53,258 nt of DNA from Chromatiales bacterium (ex Bugula neritina AB1) (GTDB lineage: Bacteria; Pseudomonadota; Gammaproteobacteria; Granulosicoccales; Granulosicoccaceae). A program made the position numbers and the translations under genes. The stretch's first letter is position 1. Every line of letters begins with the position of its first letter. The stretch is taken from contig MDLA01000074.1 of the NCBI GenBank assembly GCA_001730015.1, positions 1-53,258 of the forward strand. The letters are read 5' to 3'. Below the pieces are notes generated by a model, which searched no databases, had not been told where the DNA came from, and saw only the letters and a program-made list of their open reading frames with translations. Shown piece by piece: positions 8,408 to 16,958 of the stretch.

Positions 8408-9247
8408 TCATCTGTCAGACACGCATTTTGATGCGTTAGAATTGTTCCCCAACGGTTTGAAGGCCGTTGTGTCGAGTTGATCTAGAAAATTCTTGAGCCG
8501 ATCGGTTTTTGGCGTTTTTAGTATTACTTCTGGTGCCCCGGCTTCAATAATCTGGCCGGCCTCCATAAACACAATTCGATCAGCCACTTTGGATGCGAAG
8601 GCCAGCTCGTGCGTGACGATAATCATCGTCATGCCCTTTTCAGCAAGGCGTTGTAATACGGCCAGGACCTCTGCGACTAACTCGGGGTCTAGAGCGGAGG
8701 TGGGCTCGTCGAGCAACATTAATACGGGATCCATCGCAAGTGCCCTTGCAATTGCCAGGCGTTGCTTCTGTCCCCCGGAGAAATTGTCGGGCCAGTCGGA
8801 TATTTTGTCTTCGAGCCCAACTTCAGTTAGCCTGCTGCGAGCGTTATTTTCCGCTTCTATGCGAGAACGCTTCGCCACAACCACTTGTGGGCAGATCACA
8901 TTTTCCAACGCGTTCATATGCGGCCATACATTGAACTGTTGAAACACCATTCCCATACGTGCGCGCATGCGATTGAGGTTTCTCAATTGCTTGGATGTGA
9001 CACCTCTATTTGGCGCTGTGCCTACTATTTCACCGCCAAGGCGCACCTCACCTGCATCGGGTGGTGTCAGCCAATTAGCGGCACGCAGCAAGGTGCTTTT
9101 GCCGCAACCGCTTGGTCCAATGATGCAAATGACTTCGCCCCTGGCAACGGCAAGTGAGACATCTTTTAAGGCAGTAATATCTGAGAACGTTTTTCTTAGA
9201 TTGACCAGTTCAAGAAAATTGCTAGTTGTTGTTGAGTTGATGCTCAT
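8408..9247 (-). CDS. Polar amino-acid ABC transporter ATPase
   Basis: This 279-residue cytoplasmic ATPase is of the GlnQ/HisP type. It has Walker A GPSGCGKST (44-52), the Q-loop at VFQQFN, the signature FSGGQ (156-160), Walker B LMLLDEP (176-182) and the H-loop THE at 212-214. The only deviation is Phe for Leu at the start of the signature, which is common in this subfamily. The C-terminal extension after residue 255 is longer than usual and rich in polar residues. It is the fourth gene of a minus-strand operon, 4 bp downstream of a permease gene, and energises the permeases encoded upstream. Confidence 0.92.
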   Translation of the reverse strand: MSINSTTTSNFLELVNLRKTFSDITALKDVSLAVARGEVICIIGPSGCGKSTLLRAANWLTPPDAGEVRLGGEIVGTAPNRGVTSKQLRNLNRMRARMGMVFQQFNVWPHMNALENVICPQVVVAKRSRIEAENNARSRLTEVGLEDKISDWPDNFSGGQKQRLAIARALAMDPVLMLLDEPTSALDPELVAEVLAVLQRLAEKGMTMIIVTHELAFASKVADRIVFMEAGQIIEAGAPEVILKTPKTDRLKNFLDQLDTTAFKPLGNNSNASKCVSDR

Positions 9248-9251
9248 ATCC

Positions 9252-9962
9252 TCAACCTCTATTTAGAGTTGAGTTGGGGCCAGGGATTCCTAGCTTGCGA
9301 CCATTGCCGCGTCGGCTGGATACCCTTCGTTCAATCCGGCGCATGAGCACTGCAATGGTTTCATTCAACCCCCAGTACAACAGCGCTACCATGATAAACG
9401 CTTCAAACGGTCGAAAGGTTTCACCCTGTACGGTAATGCCTGCCATCGTGAGCTCCCCGACGGTTATTGTCGAGAGAATGGCAGACTCTTTGACAAGAGA
9501 AAGTGTCTGGTAGGTTAGTGAGGGCAATATAATTGGCAGTGTTTGGGGCAGAATAATATGCCGCATGGCTTGCCAATCGGTCATTCCTGTTGCTCGTGCA
9601 CTCTCTAGCTGACCCTTGGCAACGGCATCAATCCCACCGCGAATAACTTCAGCAAAATAAGCGCTGCCAAATGCCGCCAACACGATTACTCCAACATATT
9701 CTGCGGCTAAACGGACGCCATAAAACGGCAGCACATAAAAAAACAAAAAGACCTGGATAATGAAGGGGGTATTTCGGAAAACCTCAATAAAACTTGCAGT
9801 AGCAAACCGCAGTAGCACAAAGCGTGACCGCCGCCCTAGAGCCAGAATCAATCCCAATGGCATGCCGAGAATAATGGCGCAGATGACAATTTTTATGGTC
9901 ATCCAGAACCCGGCAAGTAACTGGGGGCCGTAATTAACAAAGATCGAGAAATCAAGATGCAT
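9252..9962 (-). CDS. Polar amino-acid ABC transporter permease (second subunit)
   Basis: This is an integral inner-membrane permease of the HisM/GlnP family (236 residues from the chosen start). It has about five hydrophobic segments, the family motif EVFRNTPFIIQVFLF and the EAA loop ARATGMTDWQAMRHIILPQ that contacts the ATPase. The open frame continues upstream to a TTG at 10001, which would overlap the preceding gene. The ATG at 9962 gives a normal-length protein and lies 7 bp after that gene's stop, so I prefer it. It should form a heterodimer with the product of 9970-10632. Confidence 0.9.
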   Translation of the reverse strand: MHLDFSIFVNYGPQLLAGFWMTIKIVICAIILGMPLGLILALGRRSRFVLLRFATASFIEVFRNTPFIIQVFLFFYVLPFYGVRLAAEYVGVIVLAAFGSAYFAEVIRGGIDAVAKGQLESARATGMTDWQAMRHIILPQTLPIILPSLTYQTLSLVKESAILSTITVGELTMAGITVQGETFRPFEAFIMVALLYWGLNETIAVLMRRIERRVSSRRGNGRKLGIPGPNSTLNRG

Positions 9963-9969
9963 AATTTCT

Positions 9970-10632
9970 CTACGCCCGCCTGATTGCAAATTTGGCTTCA
10001 AGCAATGATGAGTTTCGGCTCACGACAAAGCACATCAAAAAATACATCACGAAGGCGCCTAAAAGCACTTCTATGGGGTGATAATTGCTGCTATAAATTT
10101 GTTGTGACACGCGCATTAGCTCCACTACGGTAATAGTTGAAAGCAGTGCTGTTGCCTTGAGAACTTGGGTGAATTCATTCACCAGTGGTGGCACAGAAGA
10201 TATAAATGCTTGCGGCAAAATAACCTTACCCCAGAGCGCAACCCCGGATATTCCAAGGGAGCGTGCGGCTTCAGTTTGGCCTTCGGGCACCGATGCCAAA
10301 CCACCCCGTAAAATTTCTATGACGAATGCTGCACTGTTTAGTGTCAGCGCTAACACTCCAGCTGTTACCGGGCCAATATTGAGGCCAAATACCGGAAGCA
10401 CATAATAAACTAGAAAAATTTGAACCAGCAGCGGTGTGCCTCGAATAAAGCTAATATATACAGCAACCGAAACGTTGAGGACGCGGGAGTTCAGGGTGGT
10501 TCGTGCAACTGTTACCAACGTCGCCAGTACAACACTGAGAGCGAAGCCCAAAAGCGCAACCTTGAGTGTTACAAGTGAACCTTCAAAAAGCCGAGGCAAA
10601 GCATCTAATGTGTAGTTAAAATCAAATTTCAC
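9970..10632 (-). CDS. Polar amino-acid ABC transporter permease (first subunit)
   Basis: This 220-residue membrane protein is of the same family as its neighbour. It has FIRGTPLLVQIFLVYYVLP, the EAA loop AARSLGISGVALWGKVILPQ and about five transmembrane segments. Two different permease genes plus one ATPase and one binding protein is the standard arrangement for uptake of glutamine, histidine or basic amino acids. It follows the binding-protein gene after a 110-bp gap that contains a hairpin. Confidence 0.9.
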   Translation of the reverse strand: MKFDFNYTLDALPRLFEGSLVTLKVALLGFALSVVLATLVTVARTTLNSRVLNVSVAVYISFIRGTPLLVQIFLVYYVLPVFGLNIGPVTAGVLALTLNSAAFVIEILRGGLASVPEGQTEAARSLGISGVALWGKVILPQAFISSVPPLVNEFTQVLKATALLSTITVVELMRVSQQIYSSNYHPIEVLLGAFVMYFLMCFVVSRNSSLLEAKFAIRRA

Positions 10633-10695
10633 TGATTTTTTCCCATGGGAAGGTGGCAGCTGTGTTTCCCAGTGCTCCAGCGCTAGTCCAGAAAT

Positions 10696-10725
10696 ACACC
10701 GCCTCAGCTATAAGCAAGGCGGTGT
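10696..10725 (-). terminator. Hairpin between binding-protein and permease genes
   Basis: A perfect 9-bp stem, ACACCGCCT (10696-10704) with AGGCGGTGT (10717-10725), lies 19 bp past the binding-protein stop and is followed on the minus strand by a short U-containing run (ATTTCT). It probably attenuates or protects the transcript so that the binding protein is made in excess over the membrane subunits. Confidence 0.55.
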
Positions 10726-10743
10726 GAATTCTGCTCTCTAGTA

Positions 10744-11598
10744 CTAAAGTGCACCGTCGGGCAAATAACCTTTATTGGGAATTTCCATCTTAAAGCCAAA
10801 CCACTTTTCCTGGAGCTCATCGATTTTTCCACTATCGCGCATTTTGAGTATTTGTTGGCTCAAGTAATCGCGCAAATCTGTGTCTTCTGGTCGTGTAACC
10901 CAGGCCAAATAGCTAGTGTCAGTAATAGGGCCTACAAGCTCAAACAAATCGGGTTGATTTTTGATGATAACCGCCAGGTTCGGCAGGTTCTGGACTGCCA
11001 CATCTAAGGTGCCGTTTGCCAGCGCAAGTGTCACTTCGGGGTAGCTGGTAAAGAGCTTCAATTCACCAAATCCCTTTAGGCCTCGGGAGATCATGTCTTT
11101 TTGAAACTCTTTGGCGGCAGCCTCATTCCCTGAGGAGAGCTGGGTGCCTACAACCTTACCGGCCATGTCGTCCACGGTCTTAATAGAGGTGTCGCCTTTA
11201 CGCTTCATGATCCAGGTTGTGCCCTCTGCAATCGGTACCGTAAAAGCATACTGCTTGGCGCGATCTGGCTTTATGGTGACACTGGTTGCGACAAAATCAA
11301 ATTTGCCTGCCAGAATCCCAGGAAGAATACCCTGCCAAGGTAGATCTAACTGATTCAATTCAACATCAAGGTCCGCAATGACCGTGTCGAGGATATCCTT
11401 GCCGTAGCCGACGATTTTACCGTCCTCGATGAACTCAAATGGCGGAAAAGCGGCTTCCGTTCCGACGGTTACTTTTCCAGTTTGCTTAATCTTTTCAAAT
11501 GTGGTTTCCGCGGAAACCACTACAGCAAAACTACTCGCTAGCAGAACCGTAGCGATGAGTAATCCAAGTCTACGTATATTTGCAAAAATAGTATCCAT
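10744..11598 (-). CDS. Periplasmic amino-acid binding protein (family 3)
   Basis: This protein of about 284 residues has a Sec signal peptide with likely cleavage after VSA near residue 30, followed by a family 3 solute-binding fold. GTEAAFPPFEF and GYGKDILDTVIADL mark the first lobe, and GTQLSSGNEAAAKEF marks the hinge side. Family members bind polar amino acids or opines. Two adjacent ATGs occur; the second (11598) has AAGGAG at 6-base spacing, against 3 for the first, so it is chosen. It is the first gene of the operon and is followed by the permeases, ATPase, ureohydrolase and MmgE/PrpD gene. The ligand is therefore plausibly a guanidino compound or basic amino acid. Confidence 0.9.
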   Translation of the reverse strand: MDTIFANIRRLGLLIATVLLASSFAVVVSAETTFEKIKQTGKVTVGTEAAFPPFEFIEDGKIVGYGKDILDTVIADLDVELNQLDLPWQGILPGILAGKFDFVATSVTIKPDRAKQYAFTVPIAEGTTWIMKRKGDTSIKTVDDMAGKVVGTQLSSGNEAAAKEFQKDMISRGLKGFGELKLFTSYPEVTLALANGTLDVAVQNLPNLAVIIKNQPDLFELVGPITDTSYLAWVTRPEDTDLRDYLSQQILKMRDSGKIDELQEKWFGFKMEIPNKGYLPDGAL

Positions 11599-11601
11599 CA
11601 T

Positions 11602-11804
11602 TCACTCCTTATTAGTTTCTCTTCAGTTCAATTTCATCAGTGATGCTTAAAGTACCCAGGGAGGCTATGTTCTGGGAGGAAAAACAGCACGAGAAAATTG
11701 TTCGTGTCCAAATAGTCTAAGCGATAGTTTTTTGAAAAACACATAGAAAGATTCTTCTTCGTATCGAATAATTAGATATAGTATTACTTTGTCAATCAGA
11801 TAGA
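11602..11804. promoter_or_regulatory. Divergent promoter region between transporter operon and LysR gene
   Basis: This 200-bp gap must hold promoters in both directions. It contains the dyad GTTTTT-TG-AAAAAC at 11727-11740 and an AT-rich stretch just before the LysR gene. LysR regulators usually bind such divergent gaps to control the neighbouring operon and themselves. I could not fix a single T-N11-A site with confidence. Confidence 0.4.
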
Positions 11805-12701
11805 ATGCTTGGTTCTCCAGTGAGCAAAATCAGAAATCTCAATTCAATTCAGGTGTTTAATGTGGTTTCTCGCCTAAAAAGCATTACGCACGCTGCACGA
11901 TTTCTGAATATTAGCCAGAGCTCAGTGAGCTACCACATCAAAAAATTGGAGGACGAGCTGTGCGTTATCCTGTTTGAGAGAGGCCGCGAAGGCTTAACAC
12001 TCACCTCTCACGGTAAGGTTTTGTCACAACATGTGGAAAGCGGATTGAGATCAATTCAGAACGGACTGGAACAAGCATCTGGCCAAACTGAAGCCGTTCG
12101 CGTAGCGATTTTGCCGATGTTTGCAAGTCGATGGCTATCACCGCGGCTCGGGAGTTTCTGGGACGCACATCCAAACACCCAATTGTCGTTTCGAAGCCAC
12201 AACAATACCTATGCAACAAAAGAACGCCCTACTGAGTTTGCCGATTTGGGCATTATGTGGGGCCTTGGAGACTGGACAGAATTTGACGTTACACATCTGT
12301 GGTTCGAGGAAATGGTTGTCGTTTGCAGCCCCGAATACTTGCGCGAACATCCGATCAATAAACCGTCCGACTTAAAAGAACTTACGTTGTTGCATGTAGA
12401 TGACGAAACCAGATGGCAGGAATGGTTCACCAATAACCATCTGGATTTTTTACCGTCGCAAATGAAAATGATGCCACAGGAACCGCATTTTCAGCTGAGC
12501 TCGACGATCAATGGACTGGGGGTAGCATTGATCCCTCACAGCATGATCCAAAGCGAGCTTGAAAGTGGCGCATTGCTCAATCCATTTGACCGCACGTTCG
12601 GTACGTCTTTTACTTACTATCTAACGGTGCCGAAGGGCGTTTCTCTTTCGCAACCTGCAATCAACTTTAAAAATTGGTTGCTTGCACATTGCTCGGTTTG
12701 A
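11805..12701 (+). CDS. LysR-family regulator (GcvA-like)
   Basis: This 298-residue regulator has an N-terminal winged helix (about 10-70, with THAARFLNISQSSVSYHIKK) and a periplasmic-binding-fold effector domain. The C-terminal INGLGVALIPHSMI motif is typical of the GcvA-like branch. The start codon lacks a strong ribosome binding site; an in-frame GTG 15 bases downstream is an alternative. It diverges from the transporter-ureohydrolase operon, its most likely target, with the transported compound or a breakdown product as probable co-inducer. No truncation is seen. Confidence 0.88.
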   Translation: MLGSPVSKIRNLNSIQVFNVVSRLKSITHAARFLNISQSSVSYHIKKLEDELCVILFERGREGLTLTSHGKVLSQHVESGLRSIQNGLEQASGQTEAVRVAILPMFASRWLSPRLGSFWDAHPNTQLSFRSHNNTYATKERPTEFADLGIMWGLGDWTEFDVTHLWFEEMVVVCSPEYLREHPINKPSDLKELTLLHVDDETRWQEWFTNNHLDFLPSQMKMMPQEPHFQLSSTINGLGVALIPHSMIQSELESGALLNPFDRTFGTSFTYYLTVPKGVSLSQPAINFKNWLLAHCSV

Positions 12702-12857
12702 GTCGTTCAGCCTCAATAGAGAAGCTTCCATGAGAGAGCGAAATATAACGGTACAACTCAGTGCTTCATTGTGGTTGTCGAAGCCCGTATTTAGATTCTA
12801 AACCCTGGTTTTGCTAAGGTGATTTGCTAAAATGAAAGCAGACGACACTGGAAGACC

Positions 12858-12894
12858 AGGTCAAGGGGGTCAAGTCTACTTTTCAAGGTCAAGG
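12858..12894. repeat. Duplicated left end of mini-element copy 3
   Basis: A unit running AGGTCAAGGGGGTCAAGTCT-ACTTTTCA at 12858-12885 is repeated at once, with one extra G, at 12886-12914, where it becomes the start of copy 3. Only the terminus has been duplicated, mirroring the tandem right ends beside copy 2. Confidence 0.65.
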
Positions 12895-13231
12895 GGGGTC
12901 AAGTCTACTTTTCAGCTATTTCTGTTCTCAATAATTCATAATCCGCTAATATATTTCCATCTGATCCCATCAGTTTATTCAACTCTCCCACTGTCGTTGA
13001 TATCGCGCTGTAGTTCCCTACTTGAAACCTCTCCGCAAGGTCCAACAATGTCACTTCCGTTTTTTCCTGGATCAACTTCATCGCCATCTATCGGGATACA
13101 TTTCTCTCTTGCCTCCCTCCTTTTGTTTTCAATACCTCACGCGATAAGACGCCCCCTCGTATTCTCCTCGCTGTGGTCTCGCCATACTCTTCACAATAAT
13201 ACACTAGCAACTGAATTATAGACTTGACCCC
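12895..13231 (-). repeat. Mini-element copy 3
   Basis: The ends are perfect inverted repeats of 13 bp: GGGGTCAAGTCTA (12895-12907) and TAGACTTGACCCC (13219-13231). On the minus strand, 12905-13087 encodes the same HTH tail as copy 1 (LLDLAERFQVGNYSAIS). A TGG-to-TAG change just upstream stops the longer coding remnant. The element sits between the LysR gene and the hydrolase operon and forms the left border of the dipeptide regulon block. Confidence 0.78.
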
Positions 13232-13289
13232 TTTTGACCCGCTCTATTGACTTGCTCCAATGAATTTTTCAAAGGGTGTCTATAAATTC

Positions 13290-14522
13290 TTATCCGCTTC
13301 CCGACAACACACGGCCTATCGCATCGACGAAAACTTGCGCACCCAAGGCAATGTCTTTGTCGGACGTGTTCTCTGTCCAGTGGTGACTTATGCCGCCGAT
13401 TGAGGGTACGAACATCATCGCCGAGGGTATCAACGGTGCAATCACCTGGGCGTCGTGACCGGCGCCTGACGGCATGACCAGCCATTTGTCGGGAGCATGG
13501 GTCCTGGCCGCATCAATCAGGGTTGATTGAAGTGCTTTGGACATATGGGCAGGCGTGCTTTCTCCCATGACTTCGATGGTTACAGCGCAGGGACCGTCGT
13601 CCGCCTCTCTGACCAGTTCGTACAATTTTGCCTTCAGACGATCCAATGTGGCCGGCTCCGCATCGCGAAACTGGACAATCATCTCTGCACAGCCGGGGAT
13701 GATTGACGGCTGGCCCGGAGAGATTGACACATGCCCGACCGTCCACACACTATGCGGTCCGCAGATGTTGGGAAACTCCTCCTCAATCCGGTGCCAAAGA
13801 CCCATCAGCGCCTTACCTGCGTCACGGCGGATGGCCATTTTGGTTGTGCCTGCGTGGTTCTGAATGCCTTTAAATGTGATCCGGTATTGCCAGATCGCTA
13901 CAATCGACGTGACGACACCTATTTTCAGATCCTCTGTTTCCAGGGTTTGACCTTGTTCGATATGGGCCTCAAAAAATGCCTTGTACCGGTCGGTTTCGAT
14001 CTTTAAGCGCTCGCGACCCGCAAGGCCTGCGTCGGCTAACAGGTCACGCAAGCGACCTCGGCCCGAACGGCAGACTGACCCGTCCATCACTTCTTCTGAA
14101 ACATCACCCGCAAAGCTCTCGGACCCCAGAAAGGACGCGCCGCTGAAGTGACTCTCTTCATCCGCAAAGGCAATGACATCAACGCCGCCAGAGAGACCTG
14201 TTTCTTTGGCAACACGTGCGGCCTCCAGCGCATAGACAACGCCCAGTGCGCCATCCAGCCAGCCAGCATGGTTTTGGCTTTCGATATGGCTGCCGGCCAG
14301 TACAATTGGCCCGTCTGAAGGTACACGACCATAGACGTTCGCAATGCCGTCGATTGTGCTCGTGTGCCCGATTGCGCGCAATTGATCGGCGAGCCATTTG
14401 CGCGCGATCATATCGTCCGCCGACAGTGTTGGCCGATGTACGCCGGTTTTGTAAGCGCCGATCGAACGCAGATAATGCAGATCGGTCAGCACCCGTTGGG
14501 TATTTGCAATCATTTCCTTCAA
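13290..14522 (-). CDS. M20-family hydrolase, N-carbamoyl-amino-acid amidohydrolase or allantoate amidohydrolase type
   Basis: This 410-residue protein is a zinc-dependent M20 amidohydrolase of the HyuC/AllC branch. Visible metal and catalytic residues are H79 in GSHIES, D90 in GWLDGALG, E122-E123 in DEES, H187 in AHIEQG, H223 in NHAGTT, H356 in SGAGHDA and H380 in GGISHH. These enzymes cleave N-carbamoyl amino acids, allantoate or ureidoglycine-type compounds, releasing CO2 and ammonia or urea. It starts 3 bp after the DUF1028 gene and is cotranscribed with it. Together with the divergent dipeptide transporter it suggests use of an imported N-substituted amino acid or small peptide. The substrate cannot be fixed from sequence. 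Confidence 0.87.
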   Translation of the reverse strand: MKEMIANTQRVLTDLHYLRSIGAYKTGVHRPTLSADDMIARKWLADQLRAIGHTSTIDGIANVYGRVPSDGPIVLAGSHIESQNHAGWLDGALGVVYALEAARVAKETGLSGGVDVIAFADEESHFSGASFLGSESFAGDVSEEVMDGSVCRSGRGRLRDLLADAGLAGRERLKIETDRYKAFFEAHIEQGQTLETEDLKIGVVTSIVAIWQYRITFKGIQNHAGTTKMAIRRDAGKALMGLWHRIEEEFPNICGPHSVWTVGHVSISPGQPSIIPGCAEMIVQFRDAEPATLDRLKAKLYELVREADDGPCAVTIEVMGESTPAHMSKALQSTLIDAARTHAPDKWLVMPSGAGHDAQVIAPLIPSAMMFVPSIGGISHHWTENTSDKDIALGAQVFVDAIGRVLSGSG

Positions 14523-14525
14523 TAC

Positions 14526-15191
14526 TCAGTCAACGGCACGATGCCGATCTGTGAACACAGGAACCTGTCGGGCCCACTGAGCATACTCACCAGTCGTCGC
14601 CTTTTGAAAGAGCTGGCGCAGTGCACCAATCGGATCTTCTTCATGAATGTCAATACGCAAAGTCAGTGGTGGTTGTTCGGGGTGCAGAACAAGCAACGCT
14701 GCTGAAAGGAGACCACGATAGTCTCCACCAACGTCACGGGCGGCAGTTAAACTCCCGAGTAGTCGTTCGGCAAAACTTGTGTCCGAAGCGCTGAACGCTT
14801 CTACCATTGCAGGTAATACTTCTTTTCCACCCAGCATATTGCCGGCTGCAATTCCATCGGTAAAGCCGATGCTGCCTTTCGTATCCCTGTTCTCAGATCC
14901 GGTGTAAGCACCGGTAGTACCGTGCAGGTCCAGCGCGGAAAGCTGTCGATGCTCACGCCCATTATCTCGACTGATAACCTGCCTAACGGCCTGACTTGCC
15001 TTGAGACCAGCCTCCATCTGTTGCAGTACGTCTTCACCCCAAAATGTTGAAGGTGCCACGCCCTGACTCGCAGACATTCCTGCGCGAAGATCGCCACGCA
15101 ATACCCAGCCACCAACGCACAAACTTCCTGTCGCCGCGGCTCCGCCAAATGCCCCGGTGTCAGGATCTCGTGCGAGTATTGAAAAGGTCAT
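14526..15191 (-). CDS. DUF1028 family protein
   Basis: This 221-residue protein matches DUF1028. It begins TFSILARDPDTGAFGGAAAT, with the family's central GSIGFTDGIAAGNML and a C-terminal RIDIHEEDPIGALRQL. The family has an Ntn-hydrolase-like appearance (the Thr after Met1 could become an N-terminal nucleophile), and its members often sit beside M20 hydrolases and peptide transporters, but no reaction is established that I can cite. It is the promoter-proximal gene of the leftward operon, directly next to the twin palindromes. I infer that it acts on the same imported substrate as the M20 enzyme. Confidence 0.85.
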   Translation of the reverse strand: MTFSILARDPDTGAFGGAAATGSLCVGGWVLRGDLRAGMSASQGVAPSTFWGEDVLQQMEAGLKASQAVRQVISRDNGREHRQLSALDLHGTTGAYTGSENRDTKGSIGFTDGIAAGNMLGGKEVLPAMVEAFSASDTSFAERLLGSLTAARDVGGDYRGLLSAALLVLHPEQPPLTLRIDIHEEDPIGALRQLFQKATTGEYAQWARQVPVFTDRHRAVD

Positions 15192-15216
15192 GCTTTACTT
15201 CAGTAGCGTTCGGGAT

Positions 15217-15261
15217 ATTTATCATGATAAATTAGCTGACACAATTTATCATGATAAATTG
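15217..15261. promoter_or_regulatory. Twin palindromic operators in the divergent promoter gap
   Basis: Two perfect palindromes share the core TTTATCATGATAAA: 15217-15232 (ATTTATCATGATAAAT, 16 bp) and 15242-15261 (CAATTTATCATGATAAATTG, 20 bp). Their centres are 27 bp apart. They lie between the DUF1028/M20 operon and the dipeptide transporter operon, 28 bp before the latter's first start codon. The FadR-type GntR regulator encoded at the end of the transporter operon is the obvious ligand-controlled binder, able to shut both directions at once. Confidence 0.75.
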
Positions 15262-15289
15262 ATCACTAAATGAACTGGGGAAAATACGG

Positions 15290-16870
15290 ATGAATTTCAT
15301 GTCATTGACCCGAAGGGGTCTGTTGTTTGGAGCCGCCGGTCTGGCTGCACTCTTAACAGGGTTGCCGGAACGCGCTGATGCACAAACGCCGCCCGGCGTG
15401 CTGATTGTCGGTCAGATTGCCGAGCCGAAATCGATGGACCCGGCAGCCGTGACCGCGGTGAATGATTTTCGTATTCTGGTCAATATGTATGAAGGACTGA
15501 CGCGCTACAAATCCGGCACGCTTGAAGTGGAACCATCACTTGCTACCGCGTGGGAGATCAGCGACGACGGCACAGAGTACACCTTCACCCTGCGTGACTC
15601 AGTAAGCTTTCACGATGGCTCACCATTCAATGCCGAAGCGGTAAAGTTCAACTTTGACCGCATGCTCGATGAGGATCATCCGTTTCACGATACCGGTCCG
15701 TTTCCGCTGAGTTTCTTCTTCAGCGCCATAGAAGAGACAACTGCCGTTGACGACACTACGGTTAAGTTCAAGCTGAACGCACCCTATGCACCATTTCTGT
15801 CCAACCTTGCTTACCCTACCGGCTTGATGGTTTCACCCGATGCGGTAAAGAAAAGCGGTAAAGACTATGGTCGCAACCCGGTTGGTACCGGTCCATTCAA
15901 GTTTGCAGAATGGCGTTCCAATGAAGCAGTGGTGGTAGAGCGCAACGATGATTACTGGGGTGAGAAAGCAGGTACCGAGGCAGTGGTCTTCAGACCCATC
16001 ACTGACGGCAACACTCGTGTCGCTGAAATGCTTGCCGGCGGTATCGACATGATGGTCGAGGTGCCACCCACATCGCTCGGTCAGTTTGAAGGCGATGATT
16101 ACCAGGTTGCCCAACAGGCTGGGCCACATGTCTGGTTTTTAATTCTAAATGCCAAAGAAGGTCCATTTGCCGATAAGCGTGTACGACAGGCTGCCAACTA
16201 TGCGATCAACAAAGAAGCCATCGTAAACGATGTTCTGGAAGGTACTGCAACCGTTGCAGCCGGACCAACACCTCCTGCTTTTGCATGGGCGTATAACGAT
16301 AGTCTGACGCCTTATCCGTACGATCCTGACAAAGCAAAAGCGCTGATCGCAGAGGCGGGTGCCGAAGGTGCGGAACTCACTTTTTACGTAACCGAAGGCG
16401 GCTCCGGTATGCTCGACCCGGTGCCGATGGGCACCGCTATACAGGCTGACCTTAAAGCCGTGGGTTTTGACGTCAAGATTGAAACCTATGAATGGAACGC
16501 TTTTTTAGGTGAAGTGAATCCCGGGCTTGAAGGCAAAGCAGACATGGCAGAAATGGCGTGGATGACTAACGATCCGGACACCCTGCCGTTCCTGGCTCTG
16601 CGCACCGAAGCATGGCCTGATAAAGGTGGATTCAACTCCGGCTACTATGCCAATCCCAAGGTCGATGAGCTGCTTGAAGCCGCACGCACTGAAACTGATC
16701 AAGGCAAACGCGCAAGCCTCTATCGCGAAATGCAGACCATAGTGCAGGAAGACGCACCATGGGTGTTTGTTGCTAACTGGAAGCAGAATGCGGTAACCAG
16801 TAATCGAGTGGAAAACTTCGGGCTCGAACCATCGTTTCTGCTTCACCTGCAGGGTGTGGTAAAAAACTGA
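15290..16870 (+). CDS. Dipeptide/oligopeptide ABC transporter substrate-binding protein (family 5)
   Basis: This 526-residue family 5 binding protein starts with a twin-arginine-like signal (LTRRGLLFGAAGLAALLTG), so export by Tat is possible; cleavage would fall after ADA near residue 31. The mature part shows the family's marks: EPKSMDPAAVTAVNDF, LATAWEISDDGTEYTFTLR, and NPVGTGPFKFAEW before the hinge. The start at 15290 has GGGGA at 8-base spacing. It opens the rightward operon under the twin palindromes and is separated from the permease gene by a strong hairpin. The ligand is probably a di- or oligopeptide, or an N-substituted amino acid handled by the divergent hydrolases. Confidence 0.92.
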   Translation: MNFMSLTRRGLLFGAAGLAALLTGLPERADAQTPPGVLIVGQIAEPKSMDPAAVTAVNDFRILVNMYEGLTRYKSGTLEVEPSLATAWEISDDGTEYTFTLRDSVSFHDGSPFNAEAVKFNFDRMLDEDHPFHDTGPFPLSFFFSAIEETTAVDDTTVKFKLNAPYAPFLSNLAYPTGLMVSPDAVKKSGKDYGRNPVGTGPFKFAEWRSNEAVVVERNDDYWGEKAGTEAVVFRPITDGNTRVAEMLAGGIDMMVEVPPTSLGQFEGDDYQVAQQAGPHVWFLILNAKEGPFADKRVRQAANYAINKEAIVNDVLEGTATVAAGPTPPAFAWAYNDSLTPYPYDPDKAKALIAEAGAEGAELTFYVTEGGSGMLDPVPMGTAIQADLKAVGFDVKIETYEWNAFLGEVNPGLEGKADMAEMAWMTNDPDTLPFLALRTEAWPDKGGFNSGYYANPKVDELLEAARTETDQGKRASLYREMQTIVQEDAPWVFVANWKQNAVTSNRVENFGLEPSFLLHLQGVVKN

Positions 16871-16879
16871 GCGCAACCG

Positions 16880-16930
16880 CTCCGGGTACAACCTGTGTAA
16901 AAACCCAGGTGTGCCCGGAGATAATTTTTA
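16880..16930 (+). terminator. Strong hairpin between binding-protein and permease genes
   Basis: CTCCGGG (16880-16886) pairs with CCCGGAG (16914-16920), and the stem continues inward through ACA/TGT and CCTG/CAGG to a loop of about ten bases. It is followed by ATAATTTTTA. This has the form of a leaky rho-independent terminator located 9 bp after the binding-protein stop. It probably lets most transcripts end after the binding protein. Confidence 0.65.
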
Positions 16931-16958
16931 AGTAGATTGGCATCAGCACAGGGGCGCA

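Noticed and set aside
8493..8942. 149-codon plus-strand open frame
   Set aside because: It is the antisense shadow of the amino-acid transporter ATPase gene. The minus-strand protein has all ATPase motifs; the plus-strand translation has none.
14216..14705. 112- and 113-codon plus-strand frames
   Set aside because: They are antisense to the M20 hydrolase and DUF1028 genes, with Arg/Cys-rich translations typical of shadows.
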